Source: Actinomadura montaniterrae (lineage in GTDB: Bacteria > Actinomycetota > Actinomycetes > Streptosporangiales > Streptosporangiaceae). Taken from it: a stretch of DNA of 64,000 nt. The stretch's first letter is position 1. Each line of letters begins with the position of its first letter. A model generated the notes under the pieces. The model was not told where the DNA came from, did no database searches, and saw only the letters and a list, made by a program, of their open reading frames with translations. The stretch covers positions 1 to 64,000 of the forward strand of contig NZ_WBMR01000020.1 in NCBI RefSeq assembly GCF_008923365.1, written 5' to 3'. Below, in pieces: positions 63,999-64,000 of this stretch. Position numbers and translations under genes: made by a program.

Positions 63999-64000
63999 CC

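Overview
The window is about 74% GC with near-saturated GC at third codon positions, GTG and TTG starts, many 4-base ATGA/GTGA gene overlaps and several apparently leaderless starts. It carries a 20S proteasome beta subunit, a SUF operon led by sufR, an LpqY-SugABC trehalose importer, an EphD-type fusion and an IdeR-like iron box. Together these point to a Gram-positive actinobacterium. An Actinomadura/Thermomonosporaceae-type genome is my inference, not something the sequence proves. I see no rRNA, tRNA, CRISPR, phage or insertion sequence; it reads as a chromosomal core region.

Layout. 1-7.1 kb (minus): a pentose-phosphate/glycolysis operon tkt-tal-pgi followed by two further PGI-like paralogues, the last cut by the window edge. 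7.7-11 kb (plus): heme O/heme A synthesis genes ctaB and ctaA with a PrsW-type protease gene between them. 11-16.6 kb (minus): PolX polymerase, an orphan proteasome beta subunit, an EamA exporter and an ABC-2 exporter pair. 16.8-21.2 kb (plus): catabolic ornithine carbamoyltransferase, carbamate kinase, an amino-acid permease and a universal stress protein. 21.2-27.9 kb (plus): the full SUF operon sufR-B-D-ferredoxin-C-S-U-T, headed by an iron box and a SufR-like operator and closed by a strong terminator.

28-34 kb holds small or poorly known genes: a regulator remnant, a PH-like protein, a methyltransferase, membrane proteins, a NarL-type two-component pair and a degenerate EAL-CBS protein. 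34.2-36.3 kb has three tandem AIM24-family genes. 37.1-40.3 kb: a VOC protein, an ABC-F ATPase with possible leader peptides, a small HTH protein and an enoyl-CoA hydratase. 40.4-46.7 kb: a secreted X-Pro peptidase, an ABC multidrug-type exporter, a sulfotransferase and a sirtuin. 46.8-52.7 kb: LD-carboxypeptidase, a YtpQ-like protein, glycerate kinase, a divergent YczE/MocR pair and a CBS protein. 53-58.5 kb: NDH-2 joined to lpqY-sugABC. 58.6-64 kb (minus): a phytoene-desaturase-like oxidoreductase, EphD, an M24 peptidase and a predicted metal-dependent hydrolase.

The most unusual signal is a dispersed palindromic repeat at three convergent gene junctions (44.6-44.9, 49.9-50.05 and 58.5-58.6 kb). 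Each has a near-constant loop core of about 26 nt flanked by locus-specific arms that pair exactly and enclose the stop codon of the neighbouring gene. Next to it lies a conserved GTGGGGGG/CCCCCCAC hairpin. One locus has three tandem copies; at another the repeat supplies the C-terminal residues and stop codon of glycerate kinase. The second notable pattern is the triple PGI series, whose active-site motifs degrade step by step along the operon.
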